Notes: generated by a model from the letters alone, not told the origin. Shown: positions 19,589-28,668, counted from the stretch's first letter. The stretch is 64,000 nt of DNA from Bacillus sp. (in: firmicutes) (GCA_031180805.1 JAPSLL010000002.1:59375-123374), one strand, 5' to 3'. Translations and numbers: made by a program.

Positions 19589-19786
19589 CTAATCTCTTTG
19601 ACTATTTCGACCGATAATAAAATAAAGAATCGGTCCAATTATACTTATACATACAATGATTAATACCCAAATCCACTTTTCACTGATTGGTTTCTCATCT
19701 TTCACACAACTTATAATCGCTGTAAGCATTAATATGAGTTGTAATATAATAAGTGGAGCTATTATTTCCCACGGTATATCCATCAT
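19589..19786 (-). CDS. yxlE: YxlE-like small membrane protein (PLDc_N domain)
   Basis: A 65-residue protein with two membrane helices and the ending IIGPILYFIIGRNSQRD, typical of the PLDc_N family of small membrane proteins. It overlaps yxlD by four bases. In B. subtilis the homologous protein contributes to negative control of SigY together with YxlC and YxlD, so an accessory anti-sigma role is likely. Confidence 0.88.
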   Translation of the reverse strand: MMDIPWEIIAPLIILQLILMLTAIISCVKDEKPISEKWIWVLIIVCISIIGPILYFIIGRNSQRD

Positions 19787-20001
19787 TTCCCCTCCCTTTT
19801 AGCTACATTTTTCCTATAGGGTATAACAACAACAAGGTAGTAAAACAACAACGGCATCGGGAATTGAATTAACCCCCATACTCCCCAAAACCAAGCGGAT
19901 GCTCCCTTCCTCCTAGCATCTAAAAAGAGAGTGATGCTTTGCAGAAATAAAATTGGTGTCATTAACAGTATAAAAGCCCAAGTCTCTAAACCTAGTATCA
20001 A
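19783..20001 (-). CDS. yxlD: YxlD-like small membrane protein, negative regulator of SigY
   Basis: A 72-residue protein with two hydrophobic segments around a basic loop (LDARRKGASAWFWGVWG). Four-base overlaps with yxlC and yxlE show tight coupling. Position and size match YxlD, which acts with YxlC to hold SigY inactive. I recognise it mainly by position. Confidence 0.83.
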   Translation of the reverse strand: MILGLETWAFILLMTPILFLQSITLFLDARRKGASAWFWGVWGLIQFPMPLLFYYLVVVIPYRKNVAKREGK

Positions 20002-20327
20002 CGTAAAGACACCTCTTCTCCCTTATTTCTACGTTTCCGCTCAAAAATAAAAGCAATTGGCATAAAACATAAGGCAAAAATTTGCAACAACATAAAAACA
20101 CTTGTTAATTTAAATGCTAATGTCATATAAAAGGCTAAAATAATAATTGCTGTGAATATAAATATTATTAGCTCTCGTCTTTGAGCCCTTTTTCTTTCCT
20201 TCTTATATTCAATTAAAGTATTCATTAACTGAAAGTGTTCTGGTATCTCCACTTCATAAACAGTTTCTACATCTTTCAAGCTTTGCTTTAAGTCAAAAAT
20301 AAGTTCTTCATCATTCCTTCCCTTCAT
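19998..20327 (-). CDS. yxlC: Anti-sigma-Y factor YxlC-like
   Basis: A 109-residue protein with an acidic cytoplasmic N-terminus (ELIFDLKQSLKDVETVYEVEIPEHF) and two membrane helices near the C-terminus. This is the layout of YxlC, the anti-sigma factor of SigY. Its start overlaps the sigY stop by four bases, so the sigma and anti-sigma are translationally coupled. Confidence 0.88.
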   Translation of the reverse strand: MKGRNDEELIFDLKQSLKDVETVYEVEIPEHFQLMNTLIEYKKERKRAQRRELIIFIFTAIIILAFYMTLAFKLTSVFMLLQIFALCFMPIAFIFERKRRNKGEEVSLR

Positions 20328-20857
20328 GATTCAAACTCCTTTCGTATCCGTTTAAGTCCGTAATGAATACGGGTTTTTACTGTACCTTCCTTTAAATTAA
20401 GCATTTTTGCAATTTCCCCATTAGTAAAACCATAATAATGTTTTAACAAAATTGGCGCTCTAATTTCAGGTTCCAATGATGAGAAAACATCCAAATGACT
20501 AGACCATTCATAACCTTTTCTCATAAGATTCCATTTCATTTTTTCCATCACTTCTACCTGAATTTTTTCTAGGCGAACATTCTCCCTCTTTCTTTTACGT
20601 TGGTAGTCAATAAATAAACGTGAAGCAATTGAAATTAGCCAAGTAGAAAATTTAGAGCTGCCTTTGAAGCCTGATAGGTTCGTATAAGCCTTTAGCATTG
20701 TTTCTTGAATTAAATCCTCAGTTAAATCCTTTTGAAGAGTAAGTTTAATAAGATACTTATATAAAAACTGATAATTCATTTGAAACAAATGTGTAAAAGC
20801 TTCATCACTTCCATTTTTAGCTTCCCTAACCAATATAATCTCTTCTTGTTGGTCCAA
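20324..20857 (-). CDS. sigY: ECF RNA polymerase sigma factor SigY
   Basis: A 177-residue ECF sigma factor. Region 2 is visible as DEAFTHLFQMNYQFLYKYLIKLT and LTEDLIQETMLKAYTNLSGFKGSSKFSTWLISIASRLFIDYQRK; region 4 as LEPEIRAPILLKHYYGFTNGEIAKMLNLKEGTVKTRIHYGLKRI. The start is TTG at 20857 with GGGGG ten bases upstream. The gene heads the operon sigY-yxlC-yxlD-yxlE-yxlF-yxlG, and a promoter matching SigY specificity precedes it, so it should be autoregulated. Confidence 0.93.
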   Translation of the reverse strand: MDQQEEIILVREAKNGSDEAFTHLFQMNYQFLYKYLIKLTLQKDLTEDLIQETMLKAYTNLSGFKGSSKFSTWLISIASRLFIDYQRKRKRENVRLEKIQVEVMEKMKWNLMRKGYEWSSHLDVFSSLEPEIRAPILLKHYYGFTNGEIAKMLNLKEGTVKTRIHYGLKRIRKEFES

Positions 20858-20897
20858 TTGATGAAAGCCCCCTAATTTTATTTGTTTCTAATGATAT

Positions 20898-20923
20898 GAC
20901 GCCTCATCTCTGTCATTCGTTCA
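20898..20923 (-). promoter_or_regulatory. Autoregulated SigY-type ECF promoter
   Basis: On the minus strand TGAACG (20918-20923) and CGTC (20898-20901) are separated by 16 bases. This is the -35/-10 pattern described for the B. subtilis sigY promoter. Transcription would start near 20890, about 33 bases before sigY. Confidence 0.85.
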
Positions 20924-20967
20924 TTAAAAAGATCATTTTTATCAAAATCTACTTCATTTTTTAGCAA

Positions 20968-20999
20968 AAAAGACTAATGCGCTTAACATCAGTCTTCCA
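20968..20999 (-). terminator. Terminator overlapping the 3' end of the DUF488 gene
   Basis: On the minus strand AAGACTGATG pairs with CATTAGTCTT (one G-U pair) around a short loop and is followed by TTTTTT. The gene's original TGA lies within the stem. Confidence 0.82.
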
Positions 21000-21354
21000 T
21001 TTCTATTATTTCCTTCAAAATAATCGCATGATTACATTCTTGATTTTTTGCAGCATAAATAAATGTAATCGGCCTTGATTTTTGCTCTTTTACAAATTTT
21101 TTAAGTTCCTATAAACTTGCCTTTTGGTTCCCTTCACTTTTTAACTCTTCCATGTACATCACTTTAAATCCGGTAAACTTTCTTGGTTCATGCTGGAACC
21201 ACTTTCTTAATTCTGTAGTCGGCGCAACTTCCTTCCACCATTTATCAATTTGTAAATCCTGCTTTGAAATACCTCTTGGCCAAATGCGGTCAACAAGAAT
21301 CCGAATTCCATCTTCTATTGACGGCTTTTCGTAAGCTCTTTTCAAGTTTATCAC
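20989..21354 (-). pseudogene. DUF488 (YeaO-like) gene with an in-frame TAG stop
   Basis: The first 81 codons encode a typical DUF488 start, including LVDRIWPRGISKQDL and WWKEVAPTTELRKWFQHEP. A TAG at 21109-21111 ends the frame, but the same frame continues for 40 codons (ELKKFVKEQKSRPITFIYAA and onward) to a TGA at 20989, giving about 122 residues, the normal family length. So this is one nonsense mutation, a sequencing error, or stop-codon readthrough. The function of DUF488 proteins is not well established. Confidence 0.85.
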
Positions 21355-21469
21355 TCAACCCACCCTTCCTGTTTCTAGACCGTTTTATACTTCTAATCTG
21401 TAACACGACTTGTTCCATTTTGTATGTACGTTTCCAAAGTATTTTAACATGGACTAAGTATAATCAAAA

Positions 21470-21512
21470 AAGGTGGTCCAATGTTTCTTTTTCAAAAAAC
21501 TGGACCACCTTT
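21470..21512 (-). terminator. Bidirectional terminator after the nucleoside transporter
   Basis: AAAGGTGGTCCA and TGGACCACCTTT form a 12-bp stem around a 20-base loop, with T-runs on both sides, between nupC and the DUF488 gene. Confidence 0.88.
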
Positions 21513-21539
21513 CACTATATATAAATATTTAGCCTCTTT

Positions 21540-22751
21540 TTATAAAAACATCCCAGCAATAGCAGCATTTAATAATGATGCTAACGTTCCTGCTGCAACA
21601 GCTTTTAACCCCATCTTTGCAATATCCTTCCTACGACTTGGGGCCATTCCACCTAAGCCTCCAAGAAGAATTGCCATTGAACTTAAGTTTGCAAATCCAC
21701 ATAGGGCAAAGCTGACAATAATGACTGTTTTATCTGATAGTTGATCAATTGTAGGTGCAAATGCAGAATACGCAACAAATTCATTAAGAACTAGCTTTTG
21801 ACCGATAAAGCTTCCCGCTGTTACCGCTTCAGACCATGGTACTCCTATGACAAAAGCGATTGGAGAGAAAATAATCCCTAAAATTCCTTCAAGCGATAAT
21901 GCACCATAACCAAAGATACCGCCGATGAACCCCAAAATACCATTTATCAAGGCAATTAGGGCAATAAACGCTAACAACATGGCTCCTACATTAAGCGCTA
22001 ATCTTAATCCATCACTAGCACCTCTTGCAGCTGCATCAATAACGTTTGCCGCTTCTTCATCATTTTCCATCTTAAAATCAGTTTCTTCAATTTTTTCGGT
22101 TTGTGGCATGATAATTTTCGCCATTACTAATCCTGCTGGTGCAGCCATAAAGCTTGCCGCTAGCAAGTATTCAAGCGGAACACCTAATAAAGCATAGCCA
22201 ACAAGAACTGAACCTGCAACAGATGCTAGACCACCTGTCATAACAGCAAATAACTCAGACTTTGTCATCGTTGCTAAATAAGGGCGAATCACTAAAGGCG
22301 CTTCTGTCTGACCAACAAATATATTTGCAGCAGCTGACATCGACTCTGTCTTTGTCGTACCTAATAGCTTCGCTAACCCTCCACCAATAATTTTTATAAA
22401 CCATTGCATAATGCCAAGATAGTATAATACTGAGATTAATGAAGAAAAGAAAATAATAATCGTTAGTACATGAAAGGCAAAAATACTGCCCATTTCCCCA
22501 CCCGATCCTAAAGGACCAAAGAGGAAATTAATTCCTTCATTTGCAAAGCCAATTATATCCTGTACTAGTAAAGAAAACCATTTTAATCCTTCTCTACCTG
22601 CTTCCCATTCCAAAACAATGAATGCAAAGACAAGTTGGATTGCAATACCACCTAATATCGTTCGGGGTTTAATCGCCTTTTTATTATTCGATAAAAGTAG
22701 TGCAAGGGCTAGTACAACAATGATCCCCAAGATTCCCCATAACAAATTCAT
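21540..22751 (-). CDS. NupC/CNT-family concentrative nucleoside transporter
   Basis: A 403-residue membrane protein importing nucleosides with an ion gradient. Family features are [22 protein letters not shown] at the N-terminus, the [39 protein letters not shown] core, and NEFVAYSAF followed by [26 protein letters not shown] near the C-terminus. Length fits YutK or NupC of B. subtilis equally well. GAGGTGA precedes the ATG. It is flanked by terminators and appears monocistronic. Confidence 0.93.
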   Translation of the reverse strand: MNLLWGILGIIVVLALALLLSNNKKAIKPRTILGGIAIQLVFAFIVLEWEAGREGLKWFSLLVQDIIGFANEGINFLFGPLGSGGEMGSIFAFHVLTIIIFFSSLISVLYYLGIMQWFIKIIGGGLAKLLGTTKTESMSAAANIFVGQTEAPLVIRPYLATMTKSELFAVMTGGLASVAGSVLVGYALLGVPLEYLLAASFMAAPAGLVMAKIIMPQTEKIEETDFKMENDEEAANVIDAAARGASDGLRLALNVGAMLLAFIALIALINGILGFIGGIFGYGALSLEGILGIIFSPIAFVIGVPWSEAVTAGSFIGQKLVLNEFVAYSAFAPTIDQLSDKTVIIVSFALCGFANLSSMAILLGGLGGMAPSRRKDIAKMGLKAVAAGTLASLLNAAIAGMFL

Positions 22752-23023
22752 AACTTCACCTCTTAATTTTTTATTTTAACGGTATTAAATAAAAGTAATC
22801 GCATTCAATTACCGTTACTTTGTACAAACGATGATAATTCCCTTCAATAAATCATGTTTTTTCATTAATACATGTCTAAATCCTCAAAGCTTCATTAATA
22901 CGTCAGTCATCAGACAACCTAAATGATTTTATCATTACCGCTCCCTTTCTGTAAATGAATAAATTGAGTATAAAGAATATGCCAGTAGTATTTGCAATTA
23001 TAGATAAGTCATTCACATATTAA
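22752..23023. other. Upstream region of the nucleoside transporter
   Basis: About 270 bases. On the minus strand AAAGTAACGG and GCGATTACTTT form a broken dyad at about 22786-22822, a possible operator. I looked for the conserved core of a purine riboswitch and did not see it. Confidence 0.4.
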
Positions 23024-23025
23024 AA

Positions 23026-23057
23026 AGGGAAGAAAACCACACATGGCTCTCTTCCCT
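23026..23057 (-). terminator. Terminator of the copper operon
   Basis: On the minus strand AGGGAAGA and TCTTCCCT pair around a 16-base loop and are followed by TTTTTAA, 21 bases after the stop codon of the histidine-rich protein. Confidence 0.82.
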
Positions 23058-23078
23058 GATCATTAGACTGCTTAAATA

Positions 23079-23924
23079 CTATTTAACTTTAATAACGAAC
23101 GAGTAAACCATAACTTTACCGTTCTGCTGAAATTCGGCCCAAATTTTATAAATACCTGGTTGTGAAAACTCTGTTTCAAAAATTGTTTCATCCTCTTTCA
23201 ATGGATGTACGTGTAAGTATTGCTCTGCCTTTTCATCTAAAATAACAACATGTCCCATCGCCCCTAAGTACGGCTCGAGTGTTGCTTCATGTACATTAAA
23301 TGATAGTGTAACAGGCTGATTTATCACTAAATCTGTTGTTTTAAGAGTTACCTTCTGTCCATCAATAGTTTGAACTAATTGCTTATCCACTTGTAATGAA
23401 GCATGTTTATGATCCTGCTTTGATTCATTACCAATCGCAAAAGATATCGGTGTAACATTGTATTTTAAGCTTGCTGACTTAATATCAACAAATGCCCGAT
23501 ATGTCCCATCACTTAATTGATGTGATACTTCAAATGTACTTGGTGCTATTTCTTTAGGGTGCAAATGTTCATAACGTTCTAAGTGCTCATCTACAATGAT
23601 GAGGTGAACAAGCTTCTCATGATTTACTTCAAGATCTGTAACAGGGTTACCAGACTTATCTTTCATTGTAATTGTTAATTTTTGATCGTTTGCAACTAAC
23701 CCTACATTGATTTCATTCTCTGCTTTTGAAGAAGTATGCTGTCCATGAGCTTCCTCTGAAATGTTATGTGTTTGCTTACTAGTTTTTGTAGCAGAGTGCT
23801 TTTCCTCATTGTGTACAGTAGCACTCTGATCATCAACAAACAATGAATCATATATAAAATAACCCGCTATGACGATAGCCAAATAGAGCAAAGCTGATGC
23901 AATCCATTTCTTCATTCCATTCAT
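23079..23924 (-). CDS. Membrane-anchored histidine-rich protein, probably copper-related
   Basis: A 281-residue protein with one N-terminal hydrophobic segment (about residues 7-25), a His- and Ser-rich linker (about 38-67) and two similar beta-rich halves. Each half contains a His pair in an alike context: LERYEHLHPKEI and EQYLHVHPLKEDE, preceded by HLIIVDE and HVVILDE. This duplication suggests two related extracellular domains with metal-binding histidines. It lies ten bases after copA, so a role in copper handling outside the membrane is inferred. I do not recognise a named family with certainty. Confidence 0.75.
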   Translation of the reverse strand: MNGMKKWIASALLYLAIVIAGYFIYDSLFVDDQSATVHNEEKHSATKTSKQTHNISEEAHGQHTSSKAENEINVGLVANDQKLTITMKDKSGNPVTDLEVNHEKLVHLIIVDEHLERYEHLHPKEIAPSTFEVSHQLSDGTYRAFVDIKSASLKYNVTPISFAIGNESKQDHKHASLQVDKQLVQTIDGQKVTLKTTDLVINQPVTLSFNVHEATLEPYLGAMGHVVILDEKAEQYLHVHPLKEDETIFETEFSQPGIYKIWAEFQQNGKVMVYSFVIKVK

Positions 23925-23934
23925 CTCCTAGCTA

Positions 23935-26355
23935 TTATAGCTTAACTCTCTGTAATCTTAATGCATTTAAAACGACTGAAACTGAACTAAATGCCATAGC
24001 TGCTCCAGCTAACCATGGTGCTAAGAAGCCTAGTGCAGCAATTGGAATTCCAATTGCATTATAAGCGAATGCCCAGAATAGATTTTGTTTTATATTACGA
24101 ATAGTTTTTTTGCTCATGTAAATAGCATCAGCAATACTTGTTAAATCACCGCGAATAAGCGTAATATCTGCTGCTTCCATCGCTATATCTGTTCCTGTTC
24201 CAATTGCCATGCCTATGTCTGCTAAGGCTAGAGCAGGTGCATCATTAATACCATCACCAACCATAGCAACAATTTTCCCTTTTGCTTGAAGCTTTTTGAC
24301 TTCTTCTGCTTTCTCCTCTGGTAACACTTCAGAAACTACTTGGTCAATTCCTGCCTCAGCTGCAATTGCCCTTGCTGTCCTACTGTTATCACCAGTAATC
24401 ATCATTACTTCAAGACTCATTTCCTTTAGACGATTTACTGCCTTTTTAGATGAATCCTTTATAGTATCTGCTACTGCGATTAATCCAGCATATTGCTGAT
24501 TAATTGCGACTAGCATCGCAGTTTTTCCTTCATTCTCCAATTTCTCCATTGTTTGAAGTGTATTATCAACATTTATTTCATACTTCTCCATTAGTTTACG
24601 ATTCCCTACAACTACGATTTTGTTATCAATCTTTGCACGAATTCCGTAACCAGGGATTGCCTCAAACTCCTCAGGCTTTATGAAGCTTTTGATTTTTGTT
24701 TCAATTCCCGCTACAATCGCCTGAGCTAATGGATGTTCTGATTGCTTTTCTGCTGATCCAACGAGCATCAAAAACTGGCTTTCATCAATGCCATTCTCTA
24801 CCATGGCATCTGTTAAAGTAGGAGTTCCATTTGTGACAGTTCCAGTTTTATCTAGAAGGATCGTTGTGATACGGTGCGTCGTTTCAAGATGTTCCCCACC
24901 TTTAAAGAGAATCCCAAATTCAGCTGACCTCCCTGATCCTGCCATAATTGAAGTCGGAGTAGCTAACCCTAATGCGCAAGGGCATGCAATAACTAAAACT
25001 GCAATTAGCTTTTCTAATGCTTCAGCAAATTGACCCGGAGTAATCCAAATAATCCATATGAAAAATGTAATGAATGCTATACCAACTACGATTGGAACAA
25101 ATATACCTGAAATTTGATCAGCTAATCGTTGAATTGGCGCCTTCGAACCTTGCGCCTCTTCGACGACCTTAATGATTTGTGATAATGCCGTATCACGACC
25201 TACTTTTGTTGCTCGTATTGTTAGAAAGCCGTTTTTATTAATTGTTGCACCAATAACCGTGTCCCCTACTGTTTTATCAATTGGCACACTTTCTCCTGTT
25301 AGCATTGATTCATCTAAAGCTGATTGCCCTTCAATAATGATACCGTCGACAGGTATTTTTTCACCTGGCTTCACTAAAACAATATCTCCAACGATAACAT
25401 CATCTAATGAAATTTCTGCTTCCTTGCCATCACGAACTACCACTGCTGTTTTTGCCTGTAAATCCATTAGCTTTTTGATTGCCTCAGAAGAACGGCCTTT
25501 TGCTCTTACTTCAAATAACTTTCCTAAAATAATTAAAGTAATGAGAACAGCACTTGTTTCATAATACAGCTCTACCATATGTTCGTTTGAGCCTAATGAA
25601 AGAATGGTTAAATACAAACTATAAAAATAAGCAGCAGATGTACCTAAAGCGACAAGGACATCCATATTTGCACTTTTATTTTTAAGTGCTTTATAAGCAC
25701 CTATATAAAATTGTTTTCCAACAATAAATTGAACAGGTGTAGCCAAAGCTAACTGTACCCAAGGATTCATAAACATTTCCGGTAAATAAATAAATGATGT
25801 GAACTCAAAGTGACTCACCATTGCCCATAATAATGGGAGAGATAAAATCATTGAAAAGAGGAATTTGCCTTTTTGAGTTTCTAATTCCTTTGCTTTATGA
25901 TCTGCTATTTCAGCCTTTTCCGCTTCTTTTAAAATTGCATGATAGCCTAGCTTTTCGACAAGCTTTATCATATCGTTTTTACTAATTTGAGAAGGATTAT
26001 ATTCCACTGTTGCACTCTCTAAAGCTAAGTTTACCGTTGCATCTGTGACACCCTCTTGCTTGTTTAATCCTTTTTCAATTCTAGTTGCACATGCTGCACA
26101 GGTCATACCGATGATATTAAACTCAGCCTTTTCCTCAATTACTTCATACCCTAAATCATTTATCTTTTTCTTAAAGTCTTGAACATTTGCTACCTTTTGG
26201 TCATACGTAATCGAAGCACGCTCTAGTGCAAAATTAACCGTTGCATCTTCTACACCATCTATTTTTTTAATCCCTTTTTCAATACGAACTGCACATGCTG
26301 CACAGGTCATTCCTTGAATAGGAAGAGTCATTTCCTTTGTTGACGATTGTGACAT
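23935..26355 (-). CDS. copA: Copper-exporting P1B-type ATPase CopA
   Basis: An 806-residue ATPase that pumps Cu(I) out of the cytoplasm. Two N-terminal HMA domains carry GMTCAACA (C18/C21 and C86/C89). The membrane CPC motif is in [10 protein letters not shown], the phosphorylated Asp in [13 protein letters not shown] is the actuator loop, and [10 protein letters not shown] the hinge. Length equals that of B. subtilis CopA. GAGGGTGA precedes the ATG. A CsoR-like operator lies just upstream, so it may have its own promoter in addition to that of copZ. Confidence 0.96.
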   Translation of the reverse strand: MSQSSTKEMTLPIQGMTCAACAVRIEKGIKKIDGVEDATVNFALERASITYDQKVANVQDFKKKINDLGYEVIEEKAEFNIIGMTCAACATRIEKGLNKQEGVTDATVNLALESATVEYNPSQISKNDMIKLVEKLGYHAILKEAEKAEIADHKAKELETQKGKFLFSMILSLPLLWAMVSHFEFTSFIYLPEMFMNPWVQLALATPVQFIVGKQFYIGAYKALKNKSANMDVLVALGTSAAYFYSLYLTILSLGSNEHMVELYYETSAVLITLIILGKLFEVRAKGRSSEAIKKLMDLQAKTAVVVRDGKEAEISLDDVIVGDIVLVKPGEKIPVDGIIIEGQSALDESMLTGESVPIDKTVGDTVIGATINKNGFLTIRATKVGRDTALSQIIKVVEEAQGSKAPIQRLADQISGIFVPIVVGIAFITFFIWIIWITPGQFAEALEKLIAVLVIACPCALGLATPTSIMAGSGRSAEFGILFKGGEHLETTHRITTILLDKTGTVTNGTPTLTDAMVENGIDESQFLMLVGSAEKQSEHPLAQAIVAGIETKIKSFIKPEEFEAIPGYGIRAKIDNKIVVVGNRKLMEKYEINVDNTLQTMEKLENEGKTAMLVAINQQYAGLIAVADTIKDSSKKAVNRLKEMSLEVMMITGDNSRTARAIAAEAGIDQVVSEVLPEEKAEEVKKLQAKGKIVAMVGDGINDAPALALADIGMAIGTGTDIAMEAADITLIRGDLTSIADAIYMSKKTIRNIKQNLFWAFAYNAIGIPIAALGFLAPWLAGAAMAFSSVSVVLNALRLQRVKL

Positions 26356-26369
26356 TACTTCACCCTCTT

Positions 26370-26384
26370 ATACCCCTATAGGGT
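26370..26384 (-). promoter_or_regulatory. CsoR-like operator upstream of copA
   Basis: ATACCCCTATAGGGT resembles the GC-rich pseudo-palindrome bound by the copper sensor CsoR (TACCC...GGGTA with a central TA-rich step). It lies 15 bases upstream of copA on the minus strand. A -10-like TATAAG overlaps its edge, but no good -35 is seen. Confidence 0.68.
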
Positions 26385-26395
26385 TTGTTTTTTAT

Positions 26396-26425
26396 AAAAA
26401 GAATACGTGCACAAGTTATGCACGT
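26396..26425 (-). terminator. Short hairpin between copZ and copA
   Basis: On the minus strand ACGTGC and GCACGT pair around a nine-base loop and are followed by ATTCTTTTT. This is a weak terminator that could let only part of the copZ transcript reach copA. Confidence 0.5.
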
Positions 26426-26454
26426 TCACTCAAACAATAAAACAACTGTCTATA

Positions 26455-26664
26455 TTAGACAACCTCATATCCTTGGTCTTCAATTGTCTCCTTAATAGCC
26501 TCGAGAGACAGGTCAGAAGAATTGTACTCAACATCGACTTTACCATTAGTTAAATCGACTGTTACTTTGTCAACACCTTGTAAATTACCTACAGACCCTT
26601 CAATTGCTTTCACACAATGTCCACATGACATCCCGCTTACGTGTAATGTTACTTTTTCCATCAT
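26455..26664 (-). CDS. copZ: Copper chaperone CopZ
   Basis: A 69-residue single HMA domain, MMEKVTLHVSGMSCGHC, with the metal-binding cysteines C14 and C17. It delivers Cu(I) to CopA in the cytoplasm. A second ATG directly follows the first. The copZ-copA order matches B. subtilis. Confidence 0.95.
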   Translation of the reverse strand: MMEKVTLHVSGMSCGHCVKAIEGSVGNLQGVDKVTVDLTNGKVDVEYNSSDLSLEAIKETIEDQGYEVV

Positions 26665-26715
26665 TTATCCTCTCCTATTATGTCAGTTTAAATTAATGTT
26701 TATTTCGTTGACTTA

Positions 26716-26745
26716 ATAATACTATACCCCCCTAAGGTATGTAAA
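26716..26745 (-). promoter_or_regulatory. copZ promoter with CsoR operator in the spacer
   Basis: On the minus strand TTTACA (26740-26745) and TATTAT (26716-26721) are 18 bases apart. The spacer holds a CsoR-type site, plus-strand TATACCCCCCTAAGGTATG (26723-26741). CsoR bound there would block polymerase until Cu(I) releases it. Confidence 0.78.
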
Positions 26746-26766
26746 GAGGATTTTTATATTTTTTTC

Positions 26767-27651
26767 TTAAATAGAATCTGCAGATGTTAAAAAGCTTAAA
26801 ACCCTTTTATTAATGAGCTCCGGCTTTTCCATCGACATTAGATGCCCAACACCTGTAATAAGTTCGGCAGTTAAATGTGGTACAAACCTTTTAGCTCTTT
26901 CCAACGCTTCAATAGGGTTATACATTACCTCATGTTCGCCAATTAATAAAAGGACTGGAACTTGGACAGAAGTAAGTTCTTGATCAGTAAAAACATAAGG
27001 AAACCCGTTATCTTTCGGTCTTGTATCCCTATCCTTTTCTATCCACATCATTCCAGCTACTAGTTGACTCTTAATTTTTTCTTCAAGCAGATAACGATTA
27101 GCAAATATCCAATCCAAAAATTGGTTAACACCCTCTTCATTTTGTACCATTCCAAATGCATATGAATAAAACTCCGGCTTAAAAGATAGAAATGACTCAG
27201 CTGGACTCATAAGAACAACTCGATTTAATCGATTTGGAAAATGTAAAGCAAAATTTAATGCATGAAGAGCTCCATAAGATAACCCAACTAAACTTGCCTT
27301 TTCAATTTGCAAGCTATCCATTACCTCCTTTAACCAAACAGAATACGATTTTCGATTGATAAATGGCTTTTTAGGTATGCTTTTATTTTTGTCACCAAGA
27401 ATATCAATACAAATAACCCGATATTGTTTACTCCAATGGAATACATTTGGATACCACATCGTAGAGCTCATACTTCCTCCATGAAGCAACAGTAATGGTT
27501 GTTTCGCTTTATCTCCACTGTCGATGATATGTGTACTTCCAAACGAGGTCTTTACATAGTTTAAGGAGTATGGCAGAGGCCATAATGTTAAACCTCTCTC
27601 ATATGCATTTAAATAGTTTGCTTTTGCTTCATTATCATCAAGATACTTCAT
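26767..27651 (-). CDS. Alpha/beta hydrolase
   Basis: A 294-residue protein with the alpha/beta-hydrolase fold. The oxyanion HGGSMS follows the first strand, the nucleophile elbow is GLSYGA, and a late GVGHLMSMEKP supplies the catalytic His. The substrate is unknown. It is divergent from a PaaX-type regulator and shares with it a 46-bp palindrome, so the regulator probably controls this gene. Confidence 0.88.
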   Translation of the reverse strand: MKYLDDNEAKANYLNAYERGLTLWPLPYSLNYVKTSFGSTHIIDSGDKAKQPLLLLHGGSMSSTMWYPNVFHWSKQYRVICIDILGDKNKSIPKKPFINRKSYSVWLKEVMDSLQIEKASLVGLSYGALHALNFALHFPNRLNRVVLMSPAESFLSFKPEFYSYAFGMVQNEEGVNQFLDWIFANRYLLEEKIKSQLVAGMMWIEKDRDTRPKDNGFPYVFTDQELTSVQVPVLLLIGEHEVMYNPIEALERAKRFVPHLTAELITGVGHLMSMEKPELINKRVLSFLTSADSI

Positions 27652-27669
27652 AATATAACTCTCCCCACT

Positions 27670-27715
27670 TAATATAATATAAAATTTAACGTTCGTTAGA
27701 TTTTATATTATATTA
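27670..27715. promoter_or_regulatory. 46-bp palindromic operator between hydrolase and PaaX-type genes
   Basis: The arms TAATATAATATAAAAT (27670-27685) and ATTTTATATTATATTA (27700-27715) are perfectly complementary, and the centre TAACGTTCGTTA extends the symmetry except for one T/G mismatch per side. TATAAT-like -10 sequences lie in the arms. The symmetry and central position mark it as the likely binding site of the PaaX-type protein. Confidence 0.78.
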
Positions 27716-27814
27716 GTTCTCCATTATCTGTCAACTTCAAATAAACATCATTTAAAAAATAACATTTTGAAAACTCATGTTTATTCTTTATTATTTAATG
27801 TGGAGGTGTACAGG

Positions 27815-28630
27815 GTGAATATTGAGAAACAACTTTTATATTTAATTTCAAAGGTAGAAAAAATTGAAGGAAAGACACTTATCACTATCTTTGAACAAAT
27901 GAACTATACACAACAAACGATTCGAAATGTACTTACGAAGTTAAAGAAGGACCAATATATAACCTCCCCACAACGAGCTCTCTATCAAATTACTTCATTA
28001 GGAATTGAGACTATCCAATCTTTCTATTCTAAGCGGAACTATTATACAGAAAGCTGGGATAAAAAGTGGTATATTGCAATAATTGAAATACCCGAAACAG
28101 AGAGAAAAAAGAGAGATCTATTTAGAAGAAGTATTTTGCAGCTTGGCTTTGGCTCATTATATAAAAGTGTTTATATATACCCTTGGAATATAACAGAACG
28201 GCTTCTTTCCTTAATTGACACGCTCGAGATTGAGAATTATGTCACACTTCTATCAAGCAATGAATTTATTTTAAATGGAGTTAGTGTTGAAGGATCATCT
28301 GGTATTTTTAGGGCTGATACAATATGGGAATTAGATAAGATCCATACGTTATACGAAGAAAAGCACAATTGGTTTTTGCATGACTTTAAGCATAAAGTAA
28401 GTTCATACAACCAAAGCGATCAATTACATCCGCTGCATGTGTTTATCCACTATTTAGAACTAATTGAGGTTATCCATGAGCTATTAATAGTTGATCCAAT
28501 GCTTCCACCCGATTATTTACCAGGAAACTGGATTGGCGCTAAAGTATTAGCAGAATTTCAAAGCTGCTCTAATACTTTAGCTAAGCTAATTCCTCCTGAA
28601 TCTTTTTATTATCAGTTTGTAAAAAAGTAG
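27815..28630 (+). CDS. PaaX-family transcriptional regulator
   Basis: A 271-residue protein. The N-terminal winged helix is visible at about 15-65 (IFEQMNYTQQTIRNVLTKLKKDQYI); the central WDKKWYIAIIEIPETERKKRDLFRRSILQLGFGSLYKSVYIYPW and the C-terminal domain are typical of PaaX-like regulators. Some relatives respond to acyl-CoA or aromatic-degradation metabolites. The start is GTG 27815 with GGAGGTG seven bases upstream. The divergent alpha/beta hydrolase is the likely target, suggesting a local ester-catabolism switch. Confidence 0.86.
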   Translation: MNIEKQLLYLISKVEKIEGKTLITIFEQMNYTQQTIRNVLTKLKKDQYITSPQRALYQITSLGIETIQSFYSKRNYYTESWDKKWYIAIIEIPETERKKRDLFRRSILQLGFGSLYKSVYIYPWNITERLLSLIDTLEIENYVTLLSSNEFILNGVSVEGSSGIFRADTIWELDKIHTLYEEKHNWFLHDFKHKVSSYNQSDQLHPLHVFIHYLELIEVIHELLIVDPMLPPDYLPGNWIGAKVLAEFQSCSNTLAKLIPPESFYYQFVKK

Positions 28631-28634
28631 TATA

Positions 28635-28668
28635 AAAAGGAGGTTAGCCACAATGGTATTGCCTCCTT
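28635..28668 (+). terminator. Terminator after the PaaX-type gene
   Basis: AAAGGAGG and CCTCCTTT pair around an 18-base loop five bases after the stop codon; the T-run is weak. Confidence 0.6.

Noticed and set aside
20989-21111. Programmed recoding (selenocysteine or pyrrolysine) at the DUF488 and YdeI-type stops
   Set aside because: The stops differ (TAG and TGA), no SECIS-like hairpin follows the TGA, and no matching tRNA or synthase is in the window; nonsense mutation or error is simpler.
22752-23023. Purine riboswitch before the nucleoside transporter
   Set aside because: The paired loops and conserved core are not recognisable; only a broken dyad is present.
28635-28668. Strong ribosome site and short ORF after the PaaX-type gene
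   Set aside because: AAAAAGGAGG is the 5' arm of a hairpin and no usable ORF follows.
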